NCBI RefSeq assembly: GCF_007362775.1
Contig: NZ_CP041692.1
Span: 4,712,001-4,776,000, forward strand
DNA: 64,000 bases
Direction: 5' to 3'
Origin: Microlunatus elymi
Lineage (GTDB): Bacteria > Actinomycetota > Actinomycetes > Propionibacteriales > Propionibacteriaceae
The position numbers and the translations under genes are program-made. Position 1 is the first letter of the stretch; the number at the start of each line of letters is the position of its first letter. Under the pieces are notes generated by a model. That model was given only the letters and a program-made list of their open reading frames with translations, was not told the DNA's origin and did not search any database. Positions 16,211-25,372 of this stretch are shown in pieces.

Positions 16211-17287
16211 TCAGGGTCGGATCTCGTACACCAGGTTGAACGGCGTCTGCGCGACGGTGTCGAAGCGGGTGAAACCGGCCGTGGTCACCACGTCGCGGAT
16301 CCGCGCCGGACCGGCCTGGGCACCCAACGCCAGCCCGACCTCCTGCGACAGCGAGCTCGGCGTACAGAGCAGTGTGGAGAAGCCGTAGTAGGTCCGGCCG
16401 ACGGGGTTGAGGTTGTCCTCGACCCGATCACCGGCCATCGGCTCGACCACCATCCAGGTGCCGTCGTCGGCCAACGATTCGCGGACATGCCGAGCCGTGC
16501 CGACCGGGTCACCCATGTCGTGCAGCGCGTCGAAGGTGGTCACCAGGTCGAACCCGCTTCCGCTGTACGCCGCCGCGGCCGCCTGCTCGAAGCTCACCCT
16601 GTCGTCGATCCCGGCGGCCCGGGCCGCCTCCCGCGCCGCGGCGATCGAGTCGGCGTGATAGTCCGAGCCGGTGAAACGCGAGGCCGGGAACGCACCAGCC
16701 ATGATGATGGTCGAGGAGCCGAACCCGCAGCCGATGTCGGCCACCCGTCCACCGGCCTCGAGTTTGGCCACCACACCGTCCAGCGCGGGCAGCCACTCGG
16801 TCAACAAGTTCGCGTTGTAGCCCGGCCGGAAGAACCGTTCACAGCCTTCGTGGACATCGTGGTTGTGCTCGTCCCAGCCGTAGCCGTCCCCGGTGCGAGC
16901 GGCGTCGATGATCTTTTCGGTGGCTGCCAGCGATCCCAACGCCAGTTGGAAGAACCCGGGCAGATAGGCGGGGCTGGATTCGTCGGTCATCGCCATCGCC
17001 TGCTCCGGCGGCAGCAGGTAACTGCCGTCCTGGGCGTCGTAGCTGACGAACCCACCGGCCGCTTGGGCGTTGAGCCACTCCCGGGCGTACCGTTCGGCGG
17101 TGCCGGTGTCCTGGGCGAGCTTGCTGGGTGTCGTCGACCCGTCGGCCATCGCCCGGTAGTAGCCCAGCCGGTCGCCCATCACGACTTGAGCGGTCGTGAG
17201 ACTGGCGCCGACCTCGTCGACGCAGCGGAAGACGAAAGCCATCAGCTTGTCGAAATCGACCGCCGCAGGTTCCTTCAGTTCCGTCAT
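16211..17287 (-). CDS. SAM-dependent methyltransferase with winged-helix N-domain
   Basis: 358 aa from ATG 17287, with GGGAAGGAAA just upstream. An N-terminal helical/winged-helix region (residues about 1-100, with TTPSKLAQDTGTAERYAREWL) precedes a class I methyltransferase fold: motif I RVADIGCGFGSSTII (about 180), acidic loop SDYHADSIAAA, and motif IV FDLVTTFDALHDMGDP. The architecture matches Rv2258c-like proteins and plant-type O-methyltransferase relatives; the substrate is unknown. It is divergent from the large LAL regulator across 160 bp, which may control it. Confidence 0.85.
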   Translation of the reverse strand: MTELKEPAAVDFDKLMAFVFRCVDEVGASLTTAQVVMGDRLGYYRAMADGSTTPSKLAQDTGTAERYAREWLNAQAAGGFVSYDAQDGSYLLPPEQAMAMTDESSPAYLPGFFQLALGSLAATEKIIDAARTGDGYGWDEHNHDVHEGCERFFRPGYNANLLTEWLPALDGVVAKLEAGGRVADIGCGFGSSTIIMAGAFPASRFTGSDYHADSIAAAREAARAAGIDDRVSFEQAAAAAYSGSGFDLVTTFDALHDMGDPVGTARHVRESLADDGTWMVVEPMAGDRVEDNLNPVGRTYYGFSTLLCTPSSLSQEVGLALGAQAGPARIRDVVTTAGFTRFDTVAQTPFNLVYEIRP

Positions 17288-17447
17288 GATTTCCTTCCCC
17301 CATTGGAAAGATAGCCAATTGATCTTGAGCCGAGACCGCAACCGGACGCGGCGTACCGACGCTAAGTCGCCGGCACTTCCGGTCGCATCCGGTGCCCCAC
17401 CTAGTCGTTCGGCCCCGCGAGCGGACGCAGCTTCCTAGACTGAGGTG

Positions 17448-20198
17448 ATGCTGGCCGGGCGGGAGACCGAGCAGAGAACCATCGGTACGCTGCTGGCCGG
17501 CGCGCGGATGGGCGACAGTCATGTCCTGGTGTTGACCGGCGATCCCGGCATCGGCAAGACGGCGCTGCTGACCGAGGCCGCATCGATGGCCGGTTCGATG
17601 CGGATGCTGCGAGTCCAGGCCACCGAGGCCGAGCAGCAGATTCCCTTCGCCGGTCTGTTCCAACTGCTCCGGCCGATCCTCGATCTGCGGGAGCGGATCC
17701 CGCGTGCCCAGCAGCGTGCGCTGTCCACCGCGCTGCTGCTCGGCGGTCCGGCCGACGACGATCCTGGGACCGTCGGACCGCAGCGCTTCGCCATCGGTGC
17801 CGCCACCCTCAACCTGATCACGATGGCCGCCGAGGACAGGCCGACCATGATCATCATCGACGACGCACACCTGCTGGACGAGTCTTCGGCCGAAGCGATC
17901 ACGTTCGTGGCACGGCGGTTCGCCGCCGACGCGGTGGCGCTGCTCGCCGGCGTACGCTCCGGTGCGCCCGGAGGCGAACCCTGGCTGAGCCTGCCGGTGC
18001 TGCCGATCGGCGGCATCGACCTGCCTGCGGCCAAGGACCTGATCGGCGACCTGCCGATCCGACCGGATCAACTGCTCCGGTGGCATCGGCTGACCGGCGG
18101 GAATCCATTGGCGCTGTTGGAGTTGCGCGACCATGTCGACGAGTTGGACGCCGTCCCGGAGGACTTCCCGGTGGCCGTCTCCGATCGGCTCAGCCGGGCT
18201 TTCGCCGCCCGCGTCGCCGGCTTCAGCGACAGCGGCCGGACCGCGCTGTTGCTGGCCGCCGCGGACTGCAGCAGTGCCGCCGCCGTGTACGCCGCCTGTC
18301 ACGAACTCGGGGTCGACGAGCACTGCCTCGGCGAGGCGATCGACGCCGACCTGCTACGGATCCATCATGATCAACTTCGCTTCCGGCATCCGTTGATCAG
18401 GTCGGCGGTTTACGGAGCCGCGACGCCCCAGCAGCGCCGCGCCGCACATCGGGCGTTGGCTCGGGTGCTCGGCACGGAGCAAGTGCACCGGCTCGCCTGG
18501 CATCTGGCCGCCAGCGCCGTGGATCCCGACGAGACGACGGCGGCGGCGTTGGCCGACGTCGCCGCGCGTGCCGCCGGACAAGGCGCTCACGCCGTCGCCG
18601 CCAACGCGTACGAGCGAGCCGCGGCGCTGAGCGCGCAGCCGACGATCGGGATGCGGCGGCTCGTCGAGGCAGCCGACGCTGCCTGGTCCGCCGGCCAGCC
18701 CGACCGTACGTTGCGGCTGGTCAACCAGGCGATCGGCGCCGATCCGCCGGCACCGACCCGGATCCACCTCTACGAGCTGCGCGGCGCCGTCGAGAGCCGC
18801 GCCGGTCGGTTGGATCACGCTCTGCTGACGCTGCTCGACGCGGCCGAGTTGATCATGGAACAGGACCCGGCCGCAAGCATCCGGCTGCTGTCCGACGCGA
18901 TCCACGTCGCGTTCTATCTCGGCACGCCCGAACCGGCACGACTGGCCGCCGACCGCATCGACTGCCTGACCGCATCCACCACCGACGCGGCCAGCCTGGC
19001 CCTCGGCAGGCTGGCCAGCGGGATGGCGTTGATCATCGCCGGGGACGGTGCCCGAGGCACCGGACTGATCCGCAGCACGGCCGGTCGGGTGGCCGACAGC
19101 GAAGAGCTGCGAGCCGAACGCTTCCGGATGCCGCTGCGGGTTCAGAGCGCGTTGTGGATGCGCGAGTCCGGCCCGGTCCGGGAGTTCGTCGACGCGGCGA
19201 TCGAGGATGCCCGGGAGCAGGCCGCGCTCGGATCGCTGCCCTACCTGCTGATGCACATCGGCCGTGATGCCGCCACCTCCGACCGCTGGAGCGACGCCGA
19301 AGCCGCTTACCTGGAAGGGATCCGGCTGGCCCGCGAGACCGGCCAGAGCACCGACCTCGCGGTCGGACAGGCCGGCATGGCCTGGTTGTATGCGCGTCGC
19401 GGCCAGTCCGACCGCTGCCTGGAACTGATCTCGGCAACCGAGCCGATCGCCGACGAGCGGCGGATCCGGCTGGCCTCGTTCTGGCTGACGTTCGCCCGCG
19501 GCGATCTTGCCGCCGGTCTCGGCCGACCCGACGAGGCCGTCGAACACTACCGGCTGCTGCAGAGCTGGTTCGCCGAGACGGGTTTCGCCGATCCGGACCA
19601 ATGGTGTGTGCCCGAACTGATCGAGTGCGAACGCCACCTCGGCCGAGACGTCGAGCAGGACGAACTCAGCAAGATGACCGAAGACTTCGTCGCGTTGACC
19701 CGCGCGAAGGGCCAGCCCTGGTCGCTGGCCCGCGGCGAGCGGACCCTGGCCCTGCGGGACGAGCCGGCCGCCGAGCCCCACTTCGAGGCCGCGTTGCAGT
19801 GGCACGCCAAGTCACCGGACGCGTACGAGACCGCCCGCACCGAACTCGCGTACGGGGCCTGGCTGCGCCGGAACCGGCGACGTACCGATGCCCGCCCGCA
19901 TCTGCGCCGAGCGCTCGACATCTTCGATCGGCTCGGCGCCACACCCTGGGCCGACACCAGCAGCCAGGAACTGACGGCCACCGGTGCCACCGTCCGACGC
20001 CGCACCGAGAACCCGGTCGATCAACTGACCCCGCAGGAGCGCCAGATCGCGCAACTGCTGGCCTCCGGGCGGACCACCCGGGAAGCCGCCGCGGCGCTGT
20101 TCGTCAGTCCCAAGACCGTCGAGTATCACCTGCGCCACGTCTACGCGAAGCTGGGCATCGGTTCCCGTACCGAACTCGCCGCCCGGATGGCCGGTTGA
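17448..20198 (+). CDS. Large ATP-binding LuxR regulator (LAL family)
   Basis: About 916 aa. The AAA-like N-terminal domain has Walker A LTGDPGIGKTALL (about residue 30) and Walker B MIIIDDAHLLDESS (about 140). The middle 500 residues are alanine-rich helical TPR-like repeats. The C-terminal GerE domain is LTPQERQIAQLLASGRTTRE with SPKTVEYHLRHVYAKLGI. LAL proteins (MalT-like) are activators whose DNA binding is switched by ATP and a ligand. The divergent methyltransferase gene is the obvious local target candidate. The gene ends 13 bp from the LuxR remnant on the other strand. Confidence 0.92.
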   Translation: MLAGRETEQRTIGTLLAGARMGDSHVLVLTGDPGIGKTALLTEAASMAGSMRMLRVQATEAEQQIPFAGLFQLLRPILDLRERIPRAQQRALSTALLLGGPADDDPGTVGPQRFAIGAATLNLITMAAEDRPTMIIIDDAHLLDESSAEAITFVARRFAADAVALLAGVRSGAPGGEPWLSLPVLPIGGIDLPAAKDLIGDLPIRPDQLLRWHRLTGGNPLALLELRDHVDELDAVPEDFPVAVSDRLSRAFAARVAGFSDSGRTALLLAAADCSSAAAVYAACHELGVDEHCLGEAIDADLLRIHHDQLRFRHPLIRSAVYGAATPQQRRAAHRALARVLGTEQVHRLAWHLAASAVDPDETTAAALADVAARAAGQGAHAVAANAYERAAALSAQPTIGMRRLVEAADAAWSAGQPDRTLRLVNQAIGADPPAPTRIHLYELRGAVESRAGRLDHALLTLLDAAELIMEQDPAASIRLLSDAIHVAFYLGTPEPARLAADRIDCLTASTTDAASLALGRLASGMALIIAGDGARGTGLIRSTAGRVADSEELRAERFRMPLRVQSALWMRESGPVREFVDAAIEDAREQAALGSLPYLLMHIGRDAATSDRWSDAEAAYLEGIRLARETGQSTDLAVGQAGMAWLYARRGQSDRCLELISATEPIADERRIRLASFWLTFARGDLAAGLGRPDEAVEHYRLLQSWFAETGFADPDQWCVPELIECERHLGRDVEQDELSKMTEDFVALTRAKGQPWSLARGERTLALRDEPAAEPHFEAALQWHAKSPDAYETARTELAYGAWLRRNRRRTDARPHLRRALDIFDRLGATPWADTSSQELTATGATVRRRTENPVDQLTPQERQIAQLLASGRTTREAAAALFVSPKTVEYHLRHVYAKLGIGSRTELAARMAG

Positions 20199-20211
20199 CG
20201 GGCTTGATGTC

Positions 20212-20451
20212 TCAGGACGCGATGCCGTGGCGGTAGGCGTACACGACCGCCTGGACCCGGTCGCGCAGGTCGAGTTTGGTGAGGATGCGGGAAACGTAGG
20301 TCTTGACCGTCTCCCGGCTGATCACCAGAGTCGCCGCGATCTCGCTGTTGGATCTGCCGTCGGCGATCAGCCGCAGCACCTCCAGCTCACGTGGAGTCAG
20401 GGCGTCATCTGGCGTGCTGTCCTCGCCGGACCATTCCTGCGTACGCGATCA
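20212..20451 (-). pseudogene. Remnant of a LuxR-type response regulator (HTH domain only)
   Basis: Minus-strand translation gives [20 protein letters not shown], then [20 protein letters not shown] and [20 protein letters not shown] to the stop at 20212-20214, a complete GerE helix-turn-helix with the usual NarL-type C-terminus. Upstream in the same frame a TGA is met after a few codons, and no ATG, GTG or TTG start exists before the domain. The receiver domain is absent. Sequence 20452-20640 carries short unrelated frames only, one with a single hydrophobic segment, and I see nothing nameable up to 20716. Confidence 0.75.
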
Positions 20452-20716
20452 GCGCCGCCACGGCGGTCGCGACTCCGGCCGTCAGCGTGAGCACGGCGTT
20501 CCCGGTCACCCGCGGCGACCGCGCGGTTGCCGAGCAACGCGATGGCTTCGACGACTGCCAGCTGGCCGAGCTGTTTGAGCAGCTTCACTACCTGCACGAT
20601 GTCTCCTTGACGCTGTAGAGGACGGTTGTTCACCCGTCTCTGACGCTACGGAGATGGCGCCGGCAAATCGTCGCCTTGTGGTGGACAGTCCGGGTAGCTC
20701 GCGCGGGGGACAACCG

Positions 20717-22363
20717 CTACGGGACCTGCAGTTGATCAACTTCGGCGGCGTCGCTCAGGCGCTGCCGGATCACGTAGTGCATCTTCTTCCCGGTCGCGGT
20801 GCGCGGCAGATCGTCGACGAAGCGGTAGCGGCGAGGGCGCTTGAAGTCGGCCAGCATCGGGCTGGCCAGGCAGTGCTTGTCGAGTTCGGTGGCGGTCAGC
20901 TCATGATCATTCGTCTGCACGTACGCGACGACGATCTCGCCCCAGCGCTCGTCCGGCAGCCCGATCACGATCGCGTCGGTCACCGTCGGGTGCTCGTTCA
21001 GCACCTCTTCGACCTGCACCGGATGCACGTTCTCCCCGCCGGAGATGATCATGTCGTCCTTGCGGCCGACGATGGTGACGAACTCGCTGGCGTCCCAGGT
21101 GCCGAGGTCGCCGGAGTAGAGCCAGCCGTCGCGGAATTTCGCCTGCTGTTCGTCCGGCTTGTTCACGTACGCATAACCCGACTTGAGCGATCTCATGATC
21201 ACCTCGCCGGTGGTCGCGCCGTCCTTGGCGACAAGATCATCCGGTTCGGCCGGCCGATCCTCGTACACGCTGACGACCCGGACGTCGTCGTCGGTGCATG
21301 CCTGCCCGGCGGTGCCGGCATGATCAGGCAGGTCCGCCGGCCGCAGGAAGGTGTTCCAGAACGCCTCGGTTGTCCCGTACCCGTTGAAGATTCGTGGGGT
21401 GAGCACCGACTGGTAGCGCAGGCAGGCGGCACGCTCCAGCGGGGCGCCCATGGTGACGATGCCGCGCAGCGTGGACAGATCGCGCGGCTTCGCCTCCTGC
21501 GCGGCGGCCAGCAGCGCCAGGTTGGTCGGGGCGCCGATCAGGTAGGTCAGCCCCTCGCTCTGCACAAGATCAAGTACGGCGTCGGCGTCGAAGTGTTTCA
21601 AGATCACCGACGCCGCGCCGACGTAGAACACGGGCTGCGGACCGGCCGACGAGATGCCGCCGCGATGGAACCACGGCGTCATGTTCAGGGTCTTGTCCTG
21701 CGGCGCCAGCGGGAAGTGCATGATCACGTCGTGCGCGCTGAGCACCTCGGCGGCGTTGTTCAGGGAGACGCCCTTGGGCATACCGGTGGTGCCGGAGGTG
21801 TAGAGCCGCAGCGTCTCGTCCCACGCGGTGGTCGGGTGCGGGGTGTCGAATCCGGTCTCGGACGCCAGCTCCTCGTACCGTTCGGCTCCGTCGATGCCGG
21901 GCTCACCGCCGACCGCGATCAAGGTGCCGGGACGATGATCGGCCAGTTCGATCGCGGTGCCGACCTGCTCGCTCAACGACGCGTCGTAGACGAAGATCAC
22001 CGGTCGGCTGTCGTCGAGTACGTGCGCGGTCTCGCCGGGTGAGAAGCGGAAGTTGATCGGCGATGCGATCGCACCGACTTGTTCGACGGCGAGATAGAGC
22101 TGGGCGAACTCGGCGCAGTTGTAGAGCTGGAAGGTGACCACATCGCCGGGTTGTACGCCGCGATCGGCGAGTCCCTGCGCCAGCCTGGTCACCTCGTCGC
22201 CGAGCTCGGCGTAGGACCAGCTCCGCCGTTCCCCGGTCAACCCGGGATCGATCAGCGCCGGCCGATCGCCGAAGCGGCGTACGTTGCGCCAGAACCCTGC
22301 CAGGTAATTGAAGTTCGCGTCGAAGGTCGCGCGGTAGGCCCTGCTGTCATAGCGGTACGACAT
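20717..22363 (-). CDS. Acyl-CoA ligase (AMP-dependent synthetase family)
   Basis: 548 aa from ATG 22363, behind AGAGGGGG. ANL-superfamily motifs: P-loop LYTSGTTGMPKGVSL (about residue 190), FNGYGTTEAFWN (A5), DGWLYSGDLGTWD (A7, Asp binding ribose), GRKDDMIISGGENVHP (A8 hinge) and the catalytic Lys in RTATGKKMHYV (A10). It activates a carboxylic acid, probably a fatty acid, as acyl-AMP and transfers it to CoA. It lies 30 bp downstream of fabF on the same strand, so the two are likely cotranscribed and may serve a dedicated acyl-chain pathway. Confidence 0.9.
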   Translation of the reverse strand: MSYRYDSRAYRATFDANFNYLAGFWRNVRRFGDRPALIDPGLTGERRSWSYAELGDEVTRLAQGLADRGVQPGDVVTFQLYNCAEFAQLYLAVEQVGAIASPINFRFSPGETAHVLDDSRPVIFVYDASLSEQVGTAIELADHRPGTLIAVGGEPGIDGAERYEELASETGFDTPHPTTAWDETLRLYTSGTTGMPKGVSLNNAAEVLSAHDVIMHFPLAPQDKTLNMTPWFHRGGISSAGPQPVFYVGAASVILKHFDADAVLDLVQSEGLTYLIGAPTNLALLAAAQEAKPRDLSTLRGIVTMGAPLERAACLRYQSVLTPRIFNGYGTTEAFWNTFLRPADLPDHAGTAGQACTDDDVRVVSVYEDRPAEPDDLVAKDGATTGEVIMRSLKSGYAYVNKPDEQQAKFRDGWLYSGDLGTWDASEFVTIVGRKDDMIISGGENVHPVQVEEVLNEHPTVTDAIVIGLPDERWGEIVVAYVQTNDHELTATELDKHCLASPMLADFKRPRRYRFVDDLPRTATGKKMHYVIRQRLSDAAEVDQLQVP

Positions 22364-22393
22364 CGATTCCCCCTCTGGTCGGCCGTTCGTCCA

Positions 22394-23758
22394 TCATTCC
22401 GGAGCGCTGAAGACAGCGACGCAGTTCTGCCCACCGAAACCGAACGCATTGGTGGCGGTCACCCCGACCGGCATCCGCCGGGCCTGATTCGGTACGTAGT
22501 CCAGGTCGCACTCCGGATCGGCGGTGTCCAGATTGATCGTCGGCGGCACGATCTGGTCCCGGATCGCCAGCACCGACACCAGGGCACCGAGAGCACCGGC
22601 CGCACCGATCAGGTGCCCGACCATCGACTTCGGGCTGCTGATCGCGAGCTTGCCGGCCGCCTCTCCGTACGCCTGATGCAAGGCTGCCGTCTCGGTCCGG
22701 TCGTTGGCCTTGGTGGAGGTGCCGTGGGCACAGACGTAGTCGACCTCGTCGGGCTTGACGCCGCCGCTGCGCAGGGCGTTGGTGATCGAATGCGCGGCGA
22801 AGCTGCCGGTGGGCTCGGGAGCGCTGACGTGAAAGGCGTCGGCGGTCAACGCGCCGCCGGCAACGCTGGCATAGACCCGGGCGCCGCGCCGGCGAGCGTG
22901 GTCGGCCGACTCGACCACCGCCACCACCGCACCCTCACCGAAGACGAACCCGTCGCGTTCGGCGTCGAACGGCCGCGACGCCTTGGCCGGGTCACCGTCG
23001 TACTTGCTGAGCGCACCCATCGTCTGCAGGCCGTGGAACATCACCGGGGTGATCGCCGCGTCGGTCCCGCCGCAGACCACGACGTCGGCCTCGCCGGCGA
23101 GGATCAGCCGCCGCGCCTCCAGGAAGGCGTAGACGCCGCTGGCGCAGGCCAGCGCACTGGCGGTGACGGGGCCGTGCGCACCCAGATCGATGGCGACCTC
23201 GCAGGCCGGCATGTTGGTCAGCGACGACGACACGAAGTAGGGGCTGACCCGGCCGCCGACGTCTCCCAGCACCTGCCGGGTGGCGTGCTCGATCGTGTCG
23301 AAGCCGGCGCAGGCGGCGTTGATCACCACTCCGACCCGGTGCGGATCGATCCCCTCGACCGGCTCGACCTTGTCCCGTTCGTCTCGCGGGCGGTCCGCCT
23401 CCGGGGGAATGATCCCGGCGTCCAGCGCGGCCTCCCGGGCTGCCGCGACCGCCAGGTGGGTGAAGCGGGCCGAACGCCGCAGCCGTTTGCCGGTCAGCAC
23501 CTGTGACGGGTCGAACCCCTTCACCTCGGCGGCAATGTGCACGCCCAACTCGCTGGAATCGAACGCGCTGATCGGAGCCACCCCGGACTGCCCGGCCAGC
23601 AACGCCTGCCAGGTGCTCTCCCGGTCGTTGCCGACCGGTGTGATCGCCCCGAATCCCGTGATGACGACATCGTTGGTCAACACACCCTGGTCGTTGGTCA
23701 AGACTCCCTGCGATTCCTGGTCCGGCGCCCAGCCGGTCCGGATCACCGTCCCGGTCAT
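22394..23758 (-). CDS. fabF: Beta-ketoacyl-ACP synthase II
   Basis: Thiolase-fold condensing enzyme with nucleophile Cys in ASALACASGVYAF and the two catalytic His in VCAHGTSTKAND and SMVGHLIGAAGALG. It extends acyl-ACP with malonyl-ACP. The 454-aa frame is about 40 residues longer than usual and begins with an unusual duplicated GVLTND-QGVLTND. GTG at 23683, just before the conserved NDVVITGFGAITPVGND, gives 430 aa and is a reasonable alternative start. The neighbouring acyl-CoA ligase suggests a specialised fatty-acid or polyketide-like step; no ACP gene is nearby. Confidence 0.9.
   Translation of the reverse strand: MTGTVIRTGWAPDQESQGVLTNDQGVLTNDVVITGFGAITPVGNDRESTWQALLAGQSGVAPISAFDSSELGVHIAAEVKGFDPSQVLTGKRLRRSARFTHLAVAAAREAALDAGIIPPEADRPRDERDKVEPVEGIDPHRVGVVINAACAGFDTIEHATRQVLGDVGGRVSPYFVSSSLTNMPACEVAIDLGAHGPVTASALACASGVYAFLEARRLILAGEADVVVCGGTDAAITPVMFHGLQTMGALSKYDGDPAKASRPFDAERDGFVFGEGAVVAVVESADHARRRGARVYASVAGGALTADAFHVSAPEPTGSFAAHSITNALRSGGVKPDEVDYVCAHGTSTKANDRTETAALHQAYGEAAGKLAISSPKSMVGHLIGAAGALGALVSVLAIRDQIVPPTINLDTADPECDLDYVPNQARRMPVGVTATNAFGFGGQNCVAVFSAPE
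23670..23711. repeat. 21-bp tandem duplication at the fabF 5' end
   Basis: TCGTTGGTCAACACACCCTGG and the following 21 bases agree at 18 of 21 positions. On the minus strand each copy encodes GVLTND and holds a potential start (GTG TTG or GTC TTG), so the duplication affects the true N-terminus of FabF. Confidence 0.75.
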
Positions 23759-23868
23759 TTGGCGTACGAGTGGTCGTTAAGTGCTCTCCCAACATAGAAC
23801 CGCGGGGGCGGGATCTGCCAGTGGGGGCCGCGTGTTGCCGATCGTGCGGACTGTCCCCGCCGAAGACT

Positions 23869-23942
23869 GTAAGAACGTCGGACGAGATGACCAGAACCCC
23901 GCAGAACCAGGGGTTGGATGCGATCTCGCCCGACGTTCTTAC
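23869..23942. repeat. 74-nt inverted repeat in a divergent promoter region
   Basis: GTAAGAACGTCGGACGAGAT (23869-23888) is complementary to 23923-23942 at 19 of 20 positions. The 34-nt middle folds further through AACCCC/GGGGTT. It lies between fabF (minus) and the dihydrofolate-reductase-like gene (plus), so it is not a simple terminator. The rest of 23759-24051 contains a weaker CCCGAAGC/GCTTCGGG inverted repeat and nothing else I can name. Confidence 0.8.
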
Positions 23943-24051
23943 CGCCCCGAAGCGGACCTCCCCTGCGGTTACCGTTCGACGGCGCGACCGGCTTCGGGAA
24001 AGATGTGACCTTGAGGTTCCGATCACGTCCGGCCGGCATGGGAGCACTGCG

Positions 24052-24687
24052 ATGTCACTCGTACGAGTCCACAATTTCTCGATCTCGCTCGACGGTTTCG
24101 GCGCCGGCGAACCACAGACCGAAGACACCCCGATGGGTCACGCCGGGCACCGGCTGCATGAGTGGATGACCGCCACGCACGCCTGGCAGCACACCGGCGG
24201 TAGCCGCGGCGTAGACAATCTCTACACGCAGGACACCGACACCGGGATCGGCGCGGAGATCATGGGTGCGGGCAAGTATGGCTACCCCGGCTGGCACGAC
24301 GACGCGGACTGGACCGGCTGGTGGGGCTCGAATCCGCCGTTCCACACACCGGTCTTCGTCCTCACCCACCATCCCCGTCCGCCGCTCGAGATGGACGGCG
24401 GCACCACGTTCCACTTCATCGACGCCGCGCCCGCCGAGGCGCTGGCGGCCGCGCGCGAAGCAGCGGGCGATGCCGACGTACGGATCGGCGGCGGAGCGAC
24501 CGTGATCCGCGACTTCATGGCCGCCGGCTTGATCGACTATCTGCATGCCGTCGTGGTCCCGATCGTGCTCGGCCACGGATCGCGTCTCTGGGACGGCCTC
24601 GAAGGCCAGGAGGCCGACTACCAGATCGAGTCGATCTGCTCGCCGAGTGGCGTAACGCACCTGACCTTCACCCGTCGTGGTCTGTGA
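24052..24687 (+). CDS. Dihydrofolate reductase / RibD C-terminal family protein
   Basis: 211 aa from ATG 24052. The start MSLVRVHNFSISLDGFGAGE, the middle TPVFVLTHHPRPPLEMDGGTT and ADVRIGGGATVIRDFMAAG near residue 150 are the typical strands of the RibD_C fold, including the GGG nucleotide-phosphate loop. Family members reduce pteridine, pyrimidine or other small ketone groups with NADPH, but many stand-alone actinobacterial copies are uncharacterised. A linked folate or riboflavin gene is absent, so I do not assign folate reduction. Confidence 0.85.
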   Translation: MSLVRVHNFSISLDGFGAGEPQTEDTPMGHAGHRLHEWMTATHAWQHTGGSRGVDNLYTQDTDTGIGAEIMGAGKYGYPGWHDDADWTGWWGSNPPFHTPVFVLTHHPRPPLEMDGGTTFHFIDAAPAEALAAAREAAGDADVRIGGGATVIRDFMAAGLIDYLHAVVVPIVLGHGSRLWDGLEGQEADYQIESICSPSGVTHLTFTRRGL

Positions 24688-24798
24688 GGCTCACTCCCCG
24701 CCGACCTCGGACAGCCCCGGCAGGTTACGGCGTCAGAATCCAGCTCGAGCTGGAATTTGCGGTGGTGGTCAGCGACGGCCGGCGCTAGGGTCCGGCGG

Positions 24799-25368
24799 GT
24801 GAACGGGCCGCGAGCGGGTTTTCCGAACGAGACGATCAGCCGGGATCAGGTGTCCCTGCGCGAACTGCTGCCCGAGGACGCGCCGACGGTCGCCGCAGCG
24901 GTGGACGCGGAGATCCTGCGCTGGTTGCCGTTGCTGCCGAATCCTTACCGGCTTGAGGATGCGGCGTTCTTCTGCACCGAAGTCGCTCCGGCCACACTTC
25001 GATCGGGCAAGGGAATCGTCCGAGCGGTCGAGGTTGACGGACAGCTTGCCGGAGTGATCGATCTGAAGAAGGCCGACTGGCGGGCACGTACCGTCGAGGT
25101 CGGCTATTGGACGGCGGGCTGGGCGCGCGGTCGCGGACTGACGTCTGCGACGGTGGACCTGTTGAGTCGCTGGGCGCTGACCGAGCAGGGCTTCCGGAGG
25201 GTCGAGTTGCGGGCAGCGGTGGGCAACGTCGGCTCCCAACGGGTTGCGGAGAGGGCCGGCTTCGCCCGCGAAGGCGTGTTGCGGTGGGCGGGGCTGACCG
25301 CCGACGAACCGACTGACATCGTCGTGTTCTCCCGAATCCGTACCGATCTCGGCGACGCGTTAGCGTGA
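24799..25368 (+). CDS. GNAT N-acetyltransferase, RimJ/RimL-like
   Basis: 189 aa from GTG 24799. ETISRDQVSLRELLPEDAPT opens a RimJ-type GNAT domain; motif A, the acetyl-CoA pyrophosphate loop, is GYWTAGWARGRGLTSATVDL, and motif B is VGNVGSQRVAERAGFAREGVLR. Such enzymes acetylate protein N-termini, ribosomal proteins or small molecules. It ends 4 bp before the macro-domain gene on the same strand, so the pair is probably cotranscribed, and both handle acyl groups. Confidence 0.85.
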   Translation: MNGPRAGFPNETISRDQVSLRELLPEDAPTVAAAVDAEILRWLPLLPNPYRLEDAAFFCTEVAPATLRSGKGIVRAVEVDGQLAGVIDLKKADWRARTVEVGYWTAGWARGRGLTSATVDLLSRWALTEQGFRRVELRAAVGNVGSQRVAERAGFAREGVLRWAGLTADEPTDIVVFSRIRTDLGDALA

Positions 25369-25372
25369 TCGC

